Of a stretch of DNA of 64,000 nt, positions 1-9,016 are shown in pieces. A program made the position numbers and the translations under genes. The DNA is from Sandaracinaceae bacterium (GTDB lineage: Bacteria; Myxococcota_A; Polyangia; Polyangiales; Houyiibacteriaceae). The number at the start of each line of letters is the position of its first letter. Within the stretch, counting starts at the first letter, position 1. The notes under the pieces are model-generated. The model was not told the DNA's origin, did not search any database, and saw only the letters and a program-made list of their open reading frames with translations. Location of the stretch: positions 124,001 to 188,000 of the forward strand of contig JADJJE010000008.1 in the NCBI GenBank assembly GCA_016706685.1, written 5' to 3'.

Positions 1-956
1 GCCCGCCGCGCGGCATCGAACACCGGCGCAATGGCCTCGGCCGCCCTGGCCTGCCCGAGCTTCACGCGCTCGTGCTGCACCGCCGGTTCACGCGCCTCGA
101 GCTCCGCCTCCTGCGCACGCTCCGAGCGCAATGCCTCGAAGCGCTGCGCCAGCTGCCGCCCGTCCGCCAGGTGCGTCACAGCCTCCTGCGCGCGCTGGCC
201 CGCCTCCTGCGCCTCGCGCGTGAGGTGCGGCAGGGCCCGCTCGTGGCCCTCCACCTTGGCCACCAGCACATCGACCGACGTCTCACCCTGGCTCGCGAGG
301 AGCCCCGCGCGGCGCTGCTCGGCATCGCGGATCACGGAGCCCAGCTTCTTGGCCCGCAGCGCCAGCGCCTCTTCCACGCGCTTGAACGCCACGGTGTCGA
401 ACAGCTTCTCCAGCAGCTTCTCGCGCGCCTGGCTGTCAGCCGACAGCAGCTGGCGAAAGTCCCCCTGCGGCAGCACCACCACGCGCCGGAACTGCGCCGC
501 CTCGAGCTTCACCAGGCCCAGCACGCGCGCGTCCACCTCGCGCACCTTGCGCTCGGCCAGCACCTCGGCCACCAGCGCGCCCGGCGCGTCACTGGCCAGC
601 CGCCAGAGCGTGGCGCTCGCGGCCTGCTCCACGTAGCCCTCGCCACGCAGCTTCGCGCGCTGCTGCGCGGGCGTGCGCTCGATGCGGTAGGTGTGCTCGC
701 CCACGCGGAAGTCGAGGCGCAGGGTGGTGGCCACCTTCGGGTCTGCGTGGTCGCTGCGCAGCTGCTGCACCGTGCGCTCGCCACCGGACGACTCGCCATA
801 GAGCGCGGCGCACAGCCCGTCCAAGATGGCGCTCTTGCCGGAGCCCGTCTCGCCGCAGATCAAGAAGAGCTGCGCCGCGCCCAGCTCGCGGAAGTCGATG
901 ACCTGCGTGCCGGCAAACGGCCCGAAGGCGGTCATCTCGAGGCACAGCGGCCTCAC
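1..956 (-). CDS. sbcC: Exonuclease SbcC, N-terminal part (cut by window edge)
   Basis: ATPase subunit of the SbcCD (Mre11-Rad50-like) nuclease, which opens DNA hairpins and ends. About 318 N-terminal residues are visible; the rest lies beyond the left edge. A Walker A motif GETGSGKS sits at residues 35-42 and a Q-loop LPQGDF at about 162-167, followed by the charged start of the coiled coil. The start is a GTG at 956 that overlaps the sbcD stop by 4 bp (GTGA), so the two subunits are translationally coupled. The Walker B and signature motifs must lie outside the window. Identification is firm from the motifs and the partner gene. Confidence 0.93.
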   Translation of the reverse strand, partial: MRPLCLEMTAFGPFAGTQVIDFRELGAAQLFLICGETGSGKSAILDGLCAALYGESSGGERTVQQLRSDHADPKVATTLRLDFRVGEHTYRIERTPAQQRAKLRGEGYVEQAASATLWRLASDAPGALVAEVLAERKVREVDARVLGLVKLEAAQFRRVVVLPQGDFRQLLSADSQAREKLLEKLFDTVAFKRVEEALALRAKKLGSVIRDAEQRRAGLLASQGETSVDVLVAKVEGHERALPHLTREAQEAGQRAQEAVTHLADGRQLAQRFEALRSERAQEAELEAREPAVQHERVKLGQARAAEAIAPVFDAARR

Positions 957-2098
957 GCCGGCTCCTCCTCGCGCAGCACCTCGTCGAACACCTCGGTGAG
1001 GATGGCGTGCTGCCCATCATCGAGAGTGCCCGCGCCCACCTCGCGGTAGAAGCTGGCAAAGAGTTCCACCCGCCCGCGGCGAATGGCGTCGCGCTGCGGC
1101 AGCGCTGGGTTCGCGCCCTGGCTCAGGAAGGTGCGGCGCAGGTCCATGATGTGCGGGTAGACCACGCGCAGCTTGGCGAGGGGGTCCAGCAGCGCGCCCT
1201 CGTCGGTGAGCTGCACCTGCACGTAGGCGCTGCGCGCGGAGGCCACCGGCTGGCTGAGCAACGCGTCCAGCGTGCCCTCGATGCGCATCAGGTCGCGGCG
1301 CGGCGTGATGGGCAGCGCGGTGACCTGCGCGCTTCCGTCGGCCCCCAGCTCCACCAGCTCCACGGCCTTCGCGTGGTCCAGCTCGGAGAACGAGTACTTG
1401 AGCAGCGACCCGCAGTACCGCACGGCCGCGCGCCCCACGGACTGCGGCCGGTGCAGGTGCCCGAGCGCCACGTAGTCGAAGCCGTCGAACACGGTGTGGT
1501 CCACCAGCCCGGTGCCGCCCACCGTGAGCGGGCGCTCGGACTCGGACTCGCTGCCGCCGTGCACGAAGGCATGCGCCACGCACACCGCGCGCGCCCCCGC
1601 GGGCTTGCTGCCCAGCGCGCGCGCCACCAACGCCTCGGTGGCCCGCTGGTGCGTGCGCGGGTCGTCATACGGGTGCGTGAGCTGGATGGTGGCCGGGTCC
1701 GCATACGGCAGCGGGCAGAACACCACCGGGCCGTGCGCGTCGTGCAGCGTGAGCGTGGGCAGCTGCGCGCTCATGGGCCCCGCGATGCACAGGCGGCGCT
1801 CGGCCATGAGGCGCGCGCCGAAGCCCAGCCGCTCGGCGCCGTCGTGGTTGCCGGCGATCATGACCACCGGCAACTGGAGGTCCAGCGACACGCGCGAGAG
1901 GAAGTCGTCCAACACGCGCACGGCGTCGGCGGGCGGCACCGAGCGGTCGTACACGTCCCCCGCGATGACCAGCGCGTCGGGCCGCGTGTCCACCAGGATC
2001 TGGAAGAGCTGCTCGAGCGCGTGCTGCTGGTCTTCGAGCAGCGAGTGCTGGTGCAGCACCTTCCCGAGGTGCCAGTCCGATGTGTGGATGAAGCGCAT
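953..2098 (-). CDS. sbcD: Exonuclease SbcD (metallophosphoesterase nuclease subunit)
   Basis: Nuclease subunit of SbcCD, 381 residues, a normal family length. Calcineurin-like phosphoesterase motifs are in order: DWH at 8-10, GDVYD at 47-51, GNHD at 83-86 and a later GHLHRPQ, which bind the two catalytic metal ions. The C-terminal third is the capping and SbcC-binding part. It is the upstream gene of the pair, and its TGA overlaps the GTG of sbcC. The gene directly upstream (2269-3228) lies on the same strand but is separated by about 170 bp with a hairpin, so sbcDC probably has its own promoter. Confidence 0.95.
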   Translation of the reverse strand: MRFIHTSDWHLGKVLHQHSLLEDQQHALEQLFQILVDTRPDALVIAGDVYDRSVPPADAVRVLDDFLSRVSLDLQLPVVMIAGNHDGAERLGFGARLMAERRLCIAGPMSAQLPTLTLHDAHGPVVFCPLPYADPATIQLTHPYDDPRTHQRATEALVARALGSKPAGARAVCVAHAFVHGGSESESERPLTVGGTGLVDHTVFDGFDYVALGHLHRPQSVGRAAVRYCGSLLKYSFSELDHAKAVELVELGADGSAQVTALPITPRRDLMRIEGTLDALLSQPVASARSAYVQVQLTDEGALLDPLAKLRVVYPHIMDLRRTFLSQGANPALPQRDAIRRGRVELFASFYREVGAGTLDDGQHAILTEVFDEVLREEEPA

Positions 2099-2220
2099 GG
2101 GGGCCGTGGCGAGGACACCTTCTCACGCGAGCCCCGGGTGTCCACCCGTCACACCCGTTCAGTGCGCCACAACGGGCCCACCAGTTGAGTCAGCGTGCCC
2201 CGCTAGGTTCGTGAGGCGAC

Positions 2221-2256
2221 GCGGTCGGGCCGTTTGGAGGGGAGCGGCCCGACCGC
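2221..2256 (-). terminator. Perfect 12-bp stem-loop after the reductase gene
   Basis: GCGGTCGGGCCG (2221-2232) is followed by a 12-nt loop and its exact complement at 2245-2256. It starts 13 nt after the stop of the minus-strand gene at 2269. No U-tract follows, so this is a hairpin-type end or RNA 3' stabiliser by inference rather than a textbook terminator. Confidence 0.5.
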
Positions 2257-2268
2257 TGAGCACTCCAT

Positions 2269-3228
2269 TCACGCCGCGACCATGGCGGCCACCCCGCGCT
2301 GAAGCGACGTGGCTTGCACGCCGAAGCGCTGGCGGTAGGCGCTGTCGTCCACCAGGTACGGCTGCTCCCACTGCGGCAGCATCTCCACCAGGCCACCGGT
2401 GGACGCGTCGAACAGCCCGGCCAGGCGGAGCACGAAGCGCGGGGCCACGCGCGGCGCCACGCTCACCCCCAGCGCCTCGGTCAGCGCACCCACCAGCGCG
2501 CGAGGGCTCACGTGCACCACGGGGGCGTGGAACACACGGCCCTCCACGTCCGGCTCGGACAGGGCCAGCTGGATGAGCGCGTCCACCACGTCATCCCGGT
2601 ACGCGAAGGCGTGCGGCGCGTCGGGGTTGCCCAGCAGCAGCGGGCGCTTGCCGGCGCGCAGCCCCGCCAGCACCTCGGTGGAGATGAGCGCGCTGCGCAG
2701 ACCCGGGCCCCAGAAGTCCGGGGCGCGCAGCACGGTGGCGCGCAGGCCGGTGCTGCGCTGCGCCTCGCCCAGCATGTCGGCCAGCTGCTTGCGGATGGCG
2801 CCCTTCGCGGTGCTGGGCTCCTGCGGCGTGTCGGGTGCCAGCGGGCCGGCATCCATGCGGTAGAGGTAGAGCGCGTCCAAGAGCACCAGCCGGGTGCCCG
2901 CGCGGGCCACCCCCGCGAAGAGGCCGGCGTGCAAGGGCGGGAGCTCGCGCGCCCAGACCTTCGCGTCGTAGGTGGCGGGGTTCACCGCCGCGATCACGGC
3001 GTGGGCGCCGGCCACGGCCTCGGCGAGCGACCCGGCATCGCGAGCGTCGAGGGCCACGTGCTGCGCGCCCTCGGGCACCTGGGCAGGCCGCGTGCGGCTC
3101 AGCCAGGTGACGGGGTGCCCGAGCGCGGTGAGACGTGCCACCAGCGGCGCGCCGATCTGGCCGGCGCCCACCACCGCGATGGGGAGAGAAGCAGGGTTGG
3201 TGGAGTGCGTGTCGTGGGTCTGGGTCAT
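2269..3228 (-). CDS. NAD(P)-binding Rossmann-fold reductase (NmrA/epimerase-like)
   Basis: 319 residues of the atypical short-chain dehydrogenase/NmrA-like group. A dinucleotide-binding GAGQIG motif lies at residues 21-26 after a short polar N-terminus. The rest follows the extended-SDR pattern of a Rossmann core plus a substrate-binding C-terminus. Substrate is not deducible. The gene is divergent from a LysR regulator with only 75 bp between the starts, the usual arrangement of a LysR protein and its target. It could be a quinone or aldehyde reductase, or a nucleotide-sugar epimerase relative; only the fold is well supported. Confidence 0.75.
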   Translation of the reverse strand: MTQTHDTHSTNPASLPIAVVGAGQIGAPLVARLTALGHPVTWLSRTRPAQVPEGAQHVALDARDAGSLAEAVAGAHAVIAAVNPATYDAKVWARELPPLHAGLFAGVARAGTRLVLLDALYLYRMDAGPLAPDTPQEPSTAKGAIRKQLADMLGEAQRSTGLRATVLRAPDFWGPGLRSALISTEVLAGLRAGKRPLLLGNPDAPHAFAYRDDVVDALIQLALSEPDVEGRVFHAPVVHVSPRALVGALTEALGVSVAPRVAPRFVLRLAGLFDASTGGLVEMLPQWEQPYLVDDSAYRQRFGVQATSLQRGVAAMVAA

Positions 3229-3265
3229 GGGGCCTCGCTTTCACCCCCAGCATGGCGGCGCGGAG

Positions 3266-3297
3266 TACATGCCGAAAATCGATTGATTTGCTATGTG
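3266..3297. promoter_or_regulatory. Imperfect palindrome between reductase and LysR gene
   Basis: The 75-bp divergent intergenic region is locally AT-rich and contains an imperfect palindrome centred on AATCGATT (3277-3284), extended outward by GAAAATC/GATTGATTT and flanked by ACAT/ATGT. This is the expected place and shape for a LysR-type operator. That the adjacent LysR protein binds it is inference. Confidence 0.45.
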
Positions 3298-3303
3298 CCA
3301 TGC

Positions 3304-4227
3304 ATGAGCAACATGCTTTACCAGGCCCCCACCGAGCTGCTCCCAGCGCTGGCCGCGCTGCTCGAGACCGAGAGCGTCACGCTGGCCGCCCGCCGGCTGG
3401 GGGTGGGCCAGCCCGCCATGAGCCGCACCCTCGAGAAGCTACGCGAGGCCACGGGGGATGCGCTCCTGGTGCGCAGCGGCCGGCGCCTGGTGCGCACGCG
3501 GCGCGCCGCCGAGCTGCTGCCCGAGGTGAGCGGAGTGCTGGAGGGCGCCGCGCGCGTGCTGCGGCCTCAGGAGGCGTTCGTGCCGGCCGAGGCCACCGGC
3601 GTGGTGACCTTCGCGCTCGGAGACGACCAGCAAGCCATGCTCGCCAGCAGCCTGCTGGCGCGCGTGCGGACCGAGGCACCGGGTCTCGACCTGCGCGTTC
3701 GCCCACTCACGTTCGAGAGCGGCAGCGAGGCCCTGCGCGGCGTGGTGGACGTGGCGGTGCTGCCGGACATGCGCAGGCAGTACCCCATGCCGGACCTCGA
3801 CGCGCTGGTCATGAGCCCCGAGTACACGCGCCGCTTCGTGTGTGTCTCGCGCCGGCGCAGGAAGCTCACCCTGGACACGTTCCTGGCCGCCGAGCACCTC
3901 TTGGTGTCACCCACCGGCACCGAGGGCGGCTACGTGGACGACGCGCTGCGGGCCCTCGGCAAGCGCCGCCGGGTGGCGGTCACGGTGCCCACCTTCCAGG
4001 CCGCGCTGGCCATCGTGGCCGAGACCGACCTGGTGGCCACGCTGCCCGAAGACGTCACGCGTGCGCTGGCGCCGCGCCTGCATCGCCAACCCTGCCCGGT
4101 GGCCACCCCCGAGCTGCCCATGTGCGTGGCGTGGGCCGCTCGCTTCACGCGTGACCCGCGGCACCGCTGGCTGCGGGGGCACGTGGCGGCCGCGCTGCGC
4201 GAGCGCGTGGGCCGAGCCAAGCGCTGA
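3304..4227 (+). CDS. LysR-family transcriptional regulator
   Basis: 307 residues. The N-terminal winged helix-turn-helix (about 10-65) contains the family hallmark of a serine-rich recognition region (QPAMSRTLEKLRE). A periplasmic-binding-protein-like effector domain follows. I chose the ATG at 3304, which begins MSNMLYQAP, because it places the HTH at the usual distance from the N-terminus; the open frame extends upstream without similarity. It probably controls the divergent reductase and itself through the palindromic spacer. The inducer is unknown. Confidence 0.88.
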   Translation: MSNMLYQAPTELLPALAALLETESVTLAARRLGVGQPAMSRTLEKLREATGDALLVRSGRRLVRTRRAAELLPEVSGVLEGAARVLRPQEAFVPAEATGVVTFALGDDQQAMLASSLLARVRTEAPGLDLRVRPLTFESGSEALRGVVDVAVLPDMRRQYPMPDLDALVMSPEYTRRFVCVSRRRRKLTLDTFLAAEHLLVSPTGTEGGYVDDALRALGKRRRVAVTVPTFQAALAIVAETDLVATLPEDVTRALAPRLHRQPCPVATPELPMCVAWAARFTRDPRHRWLRGHVAAALRERVGRAKR

Positions 4228-4230
4228 GGT

Positions 4231-5205
4231 TCAGAGGCGCGTGACCACGAAGCCAACAGCGGTCAGCTGCGCCAACAGCCCCTCGGGCCCGGGCAGGTGC
4301 GCGGCGCCCACGGCCACGAACGCGCCGCCGGCGTTGAACGCGCTGCGCAGGCGCGTCATCCACAGGGCGTTGCGCTGCGCGATGAGCATGGTGAAGAACG
4401 CCGAGGTGCTCTCGCCCGTGTTGAGCTGGTCCACCAGGGTGGTCATGGCCTCGAGGTCGCCCGCGCGGTAGGCCGTCACCAGCTGGCTCAGCTGCTCGGC
4501 GGCGGGGTCGGTGGCATCGGGCGAAACGGGCTCCGCGAACTCCGCGAGCATGGCCAGGTACACCGCCTCGTCCAGGCCCTCGAAGATGTCGGCCAGCTCG
4601 TTCATCTGCTCGAGGGGCTGTGGGGTGAGCTCGCGCGCGCGGGTCTGCTGCAAGATCACGGCGTCCATGGCGGGCGTGGCCGGGTCCGTGCCGGCCTCTC
4701 TGGCGTGCGCCTGCAGCGACTGTGTGAGGCGCACCGAGAGCACCACGAAGAACGCGGCCCACGGGCGCAGCGTGTCCAGCCGCTCGCGCGGGAACGTGGC
4801 CAGCTGCGCCACCAGCGCATCGAAGGTCTGGGCCCCCACCTTCTGGGACAGCGGCACCTCGCTCGGCTGCAGCATGCGCTGCGCGAACGCCATGAGCTGC
4901 GCCTGGTCGTCCACCAGCGACTCCACGTACACGGCCTCCGCGGTGCTCAGCAGCCCGTTGTGGGGCGCGGGCAGCGCCTCCTCGAGCGTGACCGCCCCGT
5001 GGATGGTCCCCATCAGGTGCGACACCTGCCCTTCGGGGCTCGTAACGCGCCACAAGAAGGGCGCGTGCGCGGGAGCGCTCAGAACGGTGCTGGGCTCGGC
5101 GGTGGCCGCCGTGCCACCACAGCCCGCGAGGGCCAGCAGCGCCGGGAGCAAGGTCAGGGTCACGGAGGTGGCGCGGAGCACCGGAGACAGAGAACGCATG
5201 CGCAC
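4231..5205 (-). CDS. TraB/GumN-family lipoprotein
   Basis: 324 residues with a lipoprotein signal (ALAGC, modified Cys at 29). The TraB/GumN (PF01963-type) pattern is visible: a GTIHG motif about 65 residues in and a C-terminal VGAAHLPG motif, conserved elements proposed to form an EreA/ChaN-like hydrolase site. It is convergent with the LysR gene, only 3 bp apart. Biochemical role is not established for most family members; related animal TIKI proteins are metalloproteases. An alternative ATG lies two codons inside. Confidence 0.85.
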   Translation of the reverse strand: MRMRSLSPVLRATSVTLTLLPALLALAGCGGTAATAEPSTVLSAPAHAPFLWRVTSPEGQVSHLMGTIHGAVTLEEALPAPHNGLLSTAEAVYVESLVDDQAQLMAFAQRMLQPSEVPLSQKVGAQTFDALVAQLATFPRERLDTLRPWAAFFVVLSVRLTQSLQAHAREAGTDPATPAMDAVILQQTRARELTPQPLEQMNELADIFEGLDEAVYLAMLAEFAEPVSPDATDPAAEQLSQLVTAYRAGDLEAMTTLVDQLNTGESTSAFFTMLIAQRNALWMTRLRSAFNAGGAFVAVGAAHLPGPEGLLAQLTAVGFVVTRL

Positions 5206-5280
5206 AGGTTACGCCGGGGCCGAGCGGGAGTCCCCCTGCAGGCATGCGAAGGCAGCGCCGTCACCCACGGCCCGCGCGCC

Positions 5281-6648
5281 TCAGGCCTCGGGCGGACGCG
5301 ACGCCCGGCTGGCCGCGATGTCCGCCGGGCCGGACACGAACGCCTCGTACAGAGCCTGGAGCGCGCGCTCGTAGTCCTCGGGCACCACGCCCACGATGAT
5401 GTTCAGCTCGGACGCGCCCTGGTTGATGATGCGCACGTTCACCTTCGCGTCGCGCAGCGCGATGAACACCTTGGCCGCGATGCCGATGGTCTTCGACATG
5501 CCCTCGCCCACGATGGCGATGAGCGCGATGGACGGCACGAAGTCCACCTTGTCGGGCGCGAGCGAGCTGCGGATCTCGCCCAGCACCGCGTCGATCTTGT
5601 CTTCGATCTCGGTGGCGTCCACCACCACGCTCATGCTGTCGATGCTGGACGGGCAGTGCTCGAAGCTGATGCCGTGGCGCTCGAGGATGCCCAGCAGGCG
5701 GTAGCCGAAGCCCACCTCCTTGTTCATCAGGCTCTTCTCCACGCTGATCATGGAGAACGCCTTCTTGCCCGCGATGCCCGCGATCTCGGTGGTCTGCTCC
5801 ACGTGCGGGCTGAGCGTGCTCACGATGCGCGTGCCGTCGTGCTCGGGCGCGTTGGTGTTGCGGATGTTGATGGGGATGCCCACCTCGCGCACCGGCGAGA
5901 TGGCCTCGTCGTGCAGCACCGAGGCGCCCATGTAGGACAGCTCGCGGATCTCGGCGTAGGTGACCTCCTGCATGGGCTTCGGGTCCTTCACGATGCGCGG
6001 GTCCGCCATGAGCAGGCCCGACACGTCGGTCCAGTTCTCGTAGAGCTCGGCCATGACGGCGCGCGCCACGATGGCCCCCGAGATGTCCGAGCCGCCGCGC
6101 GAGAAGGTGCGCACGCGCCCCTTGGCGTCGCGCCCGTAGAAGCCGGGCACCACGTAGCGCTTGCTGGTGTCCGAGAGGCGCTCGCCCAGCAGCGGGTAGG
6201 TCTGCGGGTCCACGCTGCCGTTCGGCTGGATGATGATGAAGTGCTCCGGGTCCACGAACTCGGCGCCCAGGTAGGCCGCCAACAGCAGGCCGTTCAGGTA
6301 CTCGCCGCGTGAGGCCACGAAGTCCTTGGTGACGCCCTCGCGCAGAGCCACCTCGAGCGCGTCGAGGTGCGCCGCCATGCCGCCGCTGAGGCCCAGGTCG
6401 CGCTCGATCTCGAGGAAGCGCTCGCGCACCTGCGTGAACGGCCCGCTGAAGTCCGAGCCCAGCGTGGCGCTGTGCTGACAGAGGTAGAGCAGGTCGGTCA
6501 GCTTCGCGTCGGTGGACGAGCGCTTGCCCGGCGCCGACGGCACCACGATGGAGCGACGCGCGTCGCTCTCGACGATGGCGCGCACGCGGCGGAACTGGTT
6601 GGCGTCAGCCAGGCTAGAGCCACCGAACTTGCAGACGATACGGGACAT
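5281..6648 (-). CDS. lysC: Aspartate kinase (monofunctional, with ACT domains)
   Basis: Catalyses ATP-dependent phosphorylation of aspartate, the first step to lysine, threonine and methionine. 455 residues. The kinase signature KFGGSS lies at residues 7-12, a catalytic amino-acid-kinase domain follows, and the last ~150 residues carry two ACT-type repeats (around SMISVEKS and IALIAIVGEGM) for feedback control. I placed the start at the ATG at 6648 (MSRIVCKFGG), preceded by a GGAG ribosome site; an in-frame ATG 23 codons upstream adds only unrelated sequence. Feedback specificity cannot be read directly. Confidence 0.93.
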   Translation of the reverse strand: MSRIVCKFGGSSLADANQFRRVRAIVESDARRSIVVPSAPGKRSSTDAKLTDLLYLCQHSATLGSDFSGPFTQVRERFLEIERDLGLSGGMAAHLDALEVALREGVTKDFVASRGEYLNGLLLAAYLGAEFVDPEHFIIIQPNGSVDPQTYPLLGERLSDTSKRYVVPGFYGRDAKGRVRTFSRGGSDISGAIVARAVMAELYENWTDVSGLLMADPRIVKDPKPMQEVTYAEIRELSYMGASVLHDEAISPVREVGIPINIRNTNAPEHDGTRIVSTLSPHVEQTTEIAGIAGKKAFSMISVEKSLMNKEVGFGYRLLGILERHGISFEHCPSSIDSMSVVVDATEIEDKIDAVLGEIRSSLAPDKVDFVPSIALIAIVGEGMSKTIGIAAKVFIALRDAKVNVRIINQGASELNIIVGVVPEDYERALQALYEAFVSGPADIAASRASRPPEA

Positions 6649-6792
6649 GCGGGTCTCCAGGCAGGCTCGCGGGGGCCGCCGAGGCGCAGTCTTGGCCCAG
6701 GATGGGCGGTTCCACAAGTGCGGAGGCTCGGTGGCGCCAACGAGGGGCCCGGCAGCATCGTGCGCCAGCGGGCGCGCCCGCCGAAACGTGGA

Positions 6793-8052
6793 ATGACTCT
6801 GGGGTTGTTCCCCCCCGAACCGACCCCCGCAGCGTCACCGCCGCGCGCGCCCCGCGTGCCGGACTATGTGGTGTTCAGCACCGGCCACGGTTTCTCGTCC
6901 GTCGGCACCTGGATGCAGAAGACGGGCGTGGGCTGGCTGGCGTGGGAGCTCACGCACTCGCCCGCGTGGGTGGGCGCCATTGCGCTGAGCGACTTGTTCT
7001 CGGCGCTGTGGGTGGCGCCGCTGGCGGGCGCGGTGACCGACCGCAGCAACCCGTTTCGCCTGATCCTGCTCACGCAGGTGCTGCTCATCGGGCTCGCGCT
7101 GCTGCTGGCCGGGCTCACGTGGAGCGGGCAGCTGACCATCGGGCTGCTCTTCGCGTGGGCCGTGCTCGAGGCCAGCGTGCAGGGCTTCAACCTGCCGGTG
7201 CGCATGGTGGCCATCGGCTCGCTGGCCCGCCCCGAGACGATGTCGCAGGCCATCGCCACCAGCTCCATCGCGGTCAGCCTGGCGCGCAGCGTGGGCCCCG
7301 CCATCGCGGGCATCGTGATGGTGAGCGGGCACGTGGCGGGCGTGTTCGTGGTCAACGCGTTGTCGTACCTGGCCATGATCGCGGCCATCCTCTGGCTGCG
7401 GCGGCCGCTCGACCGACCGAGCCTATCTTCGCGCAAGGAGCGTCTGCTCACGGACATCGCCGCGGGCGTGGACTACATCCGCAACACCCCGCGCGTGGCC
7501 ACCATCTTCCTGCTGGCGCTGGGCTTCGCGGTGCTGGCGCGGCCCTTCGTGGAGCTCTTCCCGGCCATCGCCGGCGACGTGCTGCGCGGCGGCCCCGAGA
7601 CCCTCTCCATGCTCATGACGGCGCAGGGCCTCGGCGCGCTCTGCGGCGCGCTCTTCATGCTGAAGCCGAAGCCCATGGACCAGACGGTGCGCATCACGTT
7701 CGGCGCGGCGCTGGGCATCGCGCTCACGCTCATCGTCTTCTCGCTCACCACGCAGCTGCACACGGTGCTGCTGGCCATCGGCGTGGCGGGGGTCTTCCAC
7801 GTGGTCTGCAACATCGGCATGCAGACCATGGCGCAGACCATGAGCGACCCGGCCATGAAGGGCCGCGTCATGTCGTCCTACGGGCTCATCTTCCGCGCCG
7901 CGCCGGCCATCGGCGCCACCGCGCTGGGCGCGTGTGCGGAGTGGGTGCCGCTGCAGTGGCTGCTGGGCGGCGCCGCCGCGCTGTTCGGCCTGCTGGTGCT
8001 CAGCAAGCTGGCCGAGGTGCGCCGAGTCTTCGCCGTGGATCAGAGCGCGTAA
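6793..8052 (+). CDS. MFS transporter (EntS/MFS_3-like exporter)
   Basis: 419 residues with about 11-12 hydrophobic helices. A conserved loop after helix 2 (GAVTDRSNPFR) matches the MFS cytoplasmic D-R motif, and the overall pattern resembles the MFS_3/EntS efflux branch. The start is the ATG at 6793; the upstream in-frame extension overlaps the lysC leader and has no membrane character. It is divergent from lysC. Substrate unknown; a small-molecule or siderophore exporter is possible. Confidence 0.82.
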   Translation: MTLGLFPPEPTPAASPPRAPRVPDYVVFSTGHGFSSVGTWMQKTGVGWLAWELTHSPAWVGAIALSDLFSALWVAPLAGAVTDRSNPFRLILLTQVLLIGLALLLAGLTWSGQLTIGLLFAWAVLEASVQGFNLPVRMVAIGSLARPETMSQAIATSSIAVSLARSVGPAIAGIVMVSGHVAGVFVVNALSYLAMIAAILWLRRPLDRPSLSSRKERLLTDIAAGVDYIRNTPRVATIFLLALGFAVLARPFVELFPAIAGDVLRGGPETLSMLMTAQGLGALCGALFMLKPKPMDQTVRITFGAALGIALTLIVFSLTTQLHTVLLAIGVAGVFHVVCNIGMQTMAQTMSDPAMKGRVMSSYGLIFRAAPAIGATALGACAEWVPLQWLLGGAAALFGLLVLSKLAEVRRVFAVDQSA

Positions 8053-8307
8053 GGTCCACCTCGCCAGTGGGGGGTCCCCTTCATCGTTGTCGTTGTCGTT
8101 GTCGTGAGCGTTGTCGGCGACGGCGACGGCGACGGGTCCCTCCATACCTCCACCCCAACGGCGACACGGAGGCAGAGGGGCGTCCATGCGCACGAGAAGC
8201 TCCACCAAGGGGCTCTCGTCGCCGTCGCCGTCGCCGACAACGCCCACGCCCACGTTCACGTAGAGACCCCGTCGTGGAGATCCACCAAATCCCCACCTTT
8301 CGATCCC
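8053..8307. repeat. Gene-free low-complexity region with perfect 25-bp inverted repeat
   Basis: No gene is supported here. GTTGTC-type triplet repeats at 8083-8110 run into a 25-bp arm (8110-8134) whose exact reverse complement lies at 8217-8241, giving a hairpin with an 82-nt loop. A near-identical 29-bp version of one arm recurs at 29468-29496. Short frames through the area are shadows of the triplet repeat. Confidence 0.75.
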
Positions 8308-8408
8308 GCAGGCCGCGCCCGTCAGGGAGCGGACTTCCGCTCCTGCAGAGGCCAGGGATGCTGCCCCGGGTTTCAACCCGGTGTGCCAAATGACCCTTGA
8401 AACAAGCC
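8308..8408 (+). repeat. Structured intergenic repeat, copy A
   Basis: About 101 bp, sharing order and sequence with copies at 10113-10213 (same strand) and 9931-10028 (opposite strand). The core is a hairpin at 8364-8383 (CCCCGGGT-TTCA-ACCCGGTG, one mismatch), preceded by a GACTTCCGCT box and followed by a small CTTG-AAA-CAAG hairpin. It lies just upstream of the DinB-like gene. Confidence 0.8.
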
Positions 8409-8432
8409 ACATTGCCGCACCACACTACCCGC

Positions 8433-8936
8433 ATGTTCACCCAATCCCAGCCCCACCTGATGGCCCTCTACAACCGCTGGATGAACCAGCGCATGTATGC
8501 CGCGTGCGCCACCCTCACGGACGCCCAGCGCAGCGAAGACCTGGGGCTGTTCTGGAAGTCCATCGAGGCCACGCTCGAGCACCTGGTCTGGGCGGACTCC
8601 GCCTGGATGGCGCGCTTCGAGGGCGCACCCATCCCAGCGCCACCTGCCGCGGGCACCCCACCGCGCACCTTCAGCGAGCTGACTCAGGTTCGCGAGGCCC
8701 TCGACGAGCGCATCCTGGCGTGGACGACCACGCTGACCCCCGAGTGGCTGAGCGAGCCGAAGACGTGGACCAGCAAGCTCTACGGCTTCACCCAGACGCA
8801 GCCGCACTGGGTGCTGCTCACGCAGTTCGGAAACCACCAGACCCACCACCGTGGGCAGGTGCACGCCGCGCTCACGCGCCTGGGCGTCGACATGGGCCCC
8901 ACCGACGTGCCGCTGCTGCCCGAGCTGCAGGACTGA
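8433..8936 (+). CDS. DinB-family putative metal-dependent protein
   Basis: 167 residues, typical of DinB/YfiT-like four-helix proteins. A likely metal-binding His triad is visible: H50 (LEHLVWAD) and the C-terminal NHQTHHRGQ block (about H135, H138/H139). Family members include thiol-dependent transferases and damage-inducible proteins of unknown function. The ATG at 8433 is preferred; an in-frame ATG at 8397 falls inside the tail of repeat copy A. No functional partner is adjacent. Confidence 0.85.
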   Translation: MFTQSQPHLMALYNRWMNQRMYAACATLTDAQRSEDLGLFWKSIEATLEHLVWADSAWMARFEGAPIPAPPAAGTPPRTFSELTQVREALDERILAWTTTLTPEWLSEPKTWTSKLYGFTQTQPHWVLLTQFGNHQTHHRGQVHAALTRLGVDMGPTDVPLLPELQD

Positions 8937-9016
8937 GCTGCGCGGAGGGCAGCGAAGACAATATCCTGGCCGCTCGCGTCAACGACGGAGCGCGGGCTCC
9001 CGGGTAGATTCGCTGC

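Noticed and set aside
8106..8241. Possible CRISPR-like repeat-spacer array
   Set aside because: Only two arms in inverted orientation, no regular spacing and no cas genes nearby.
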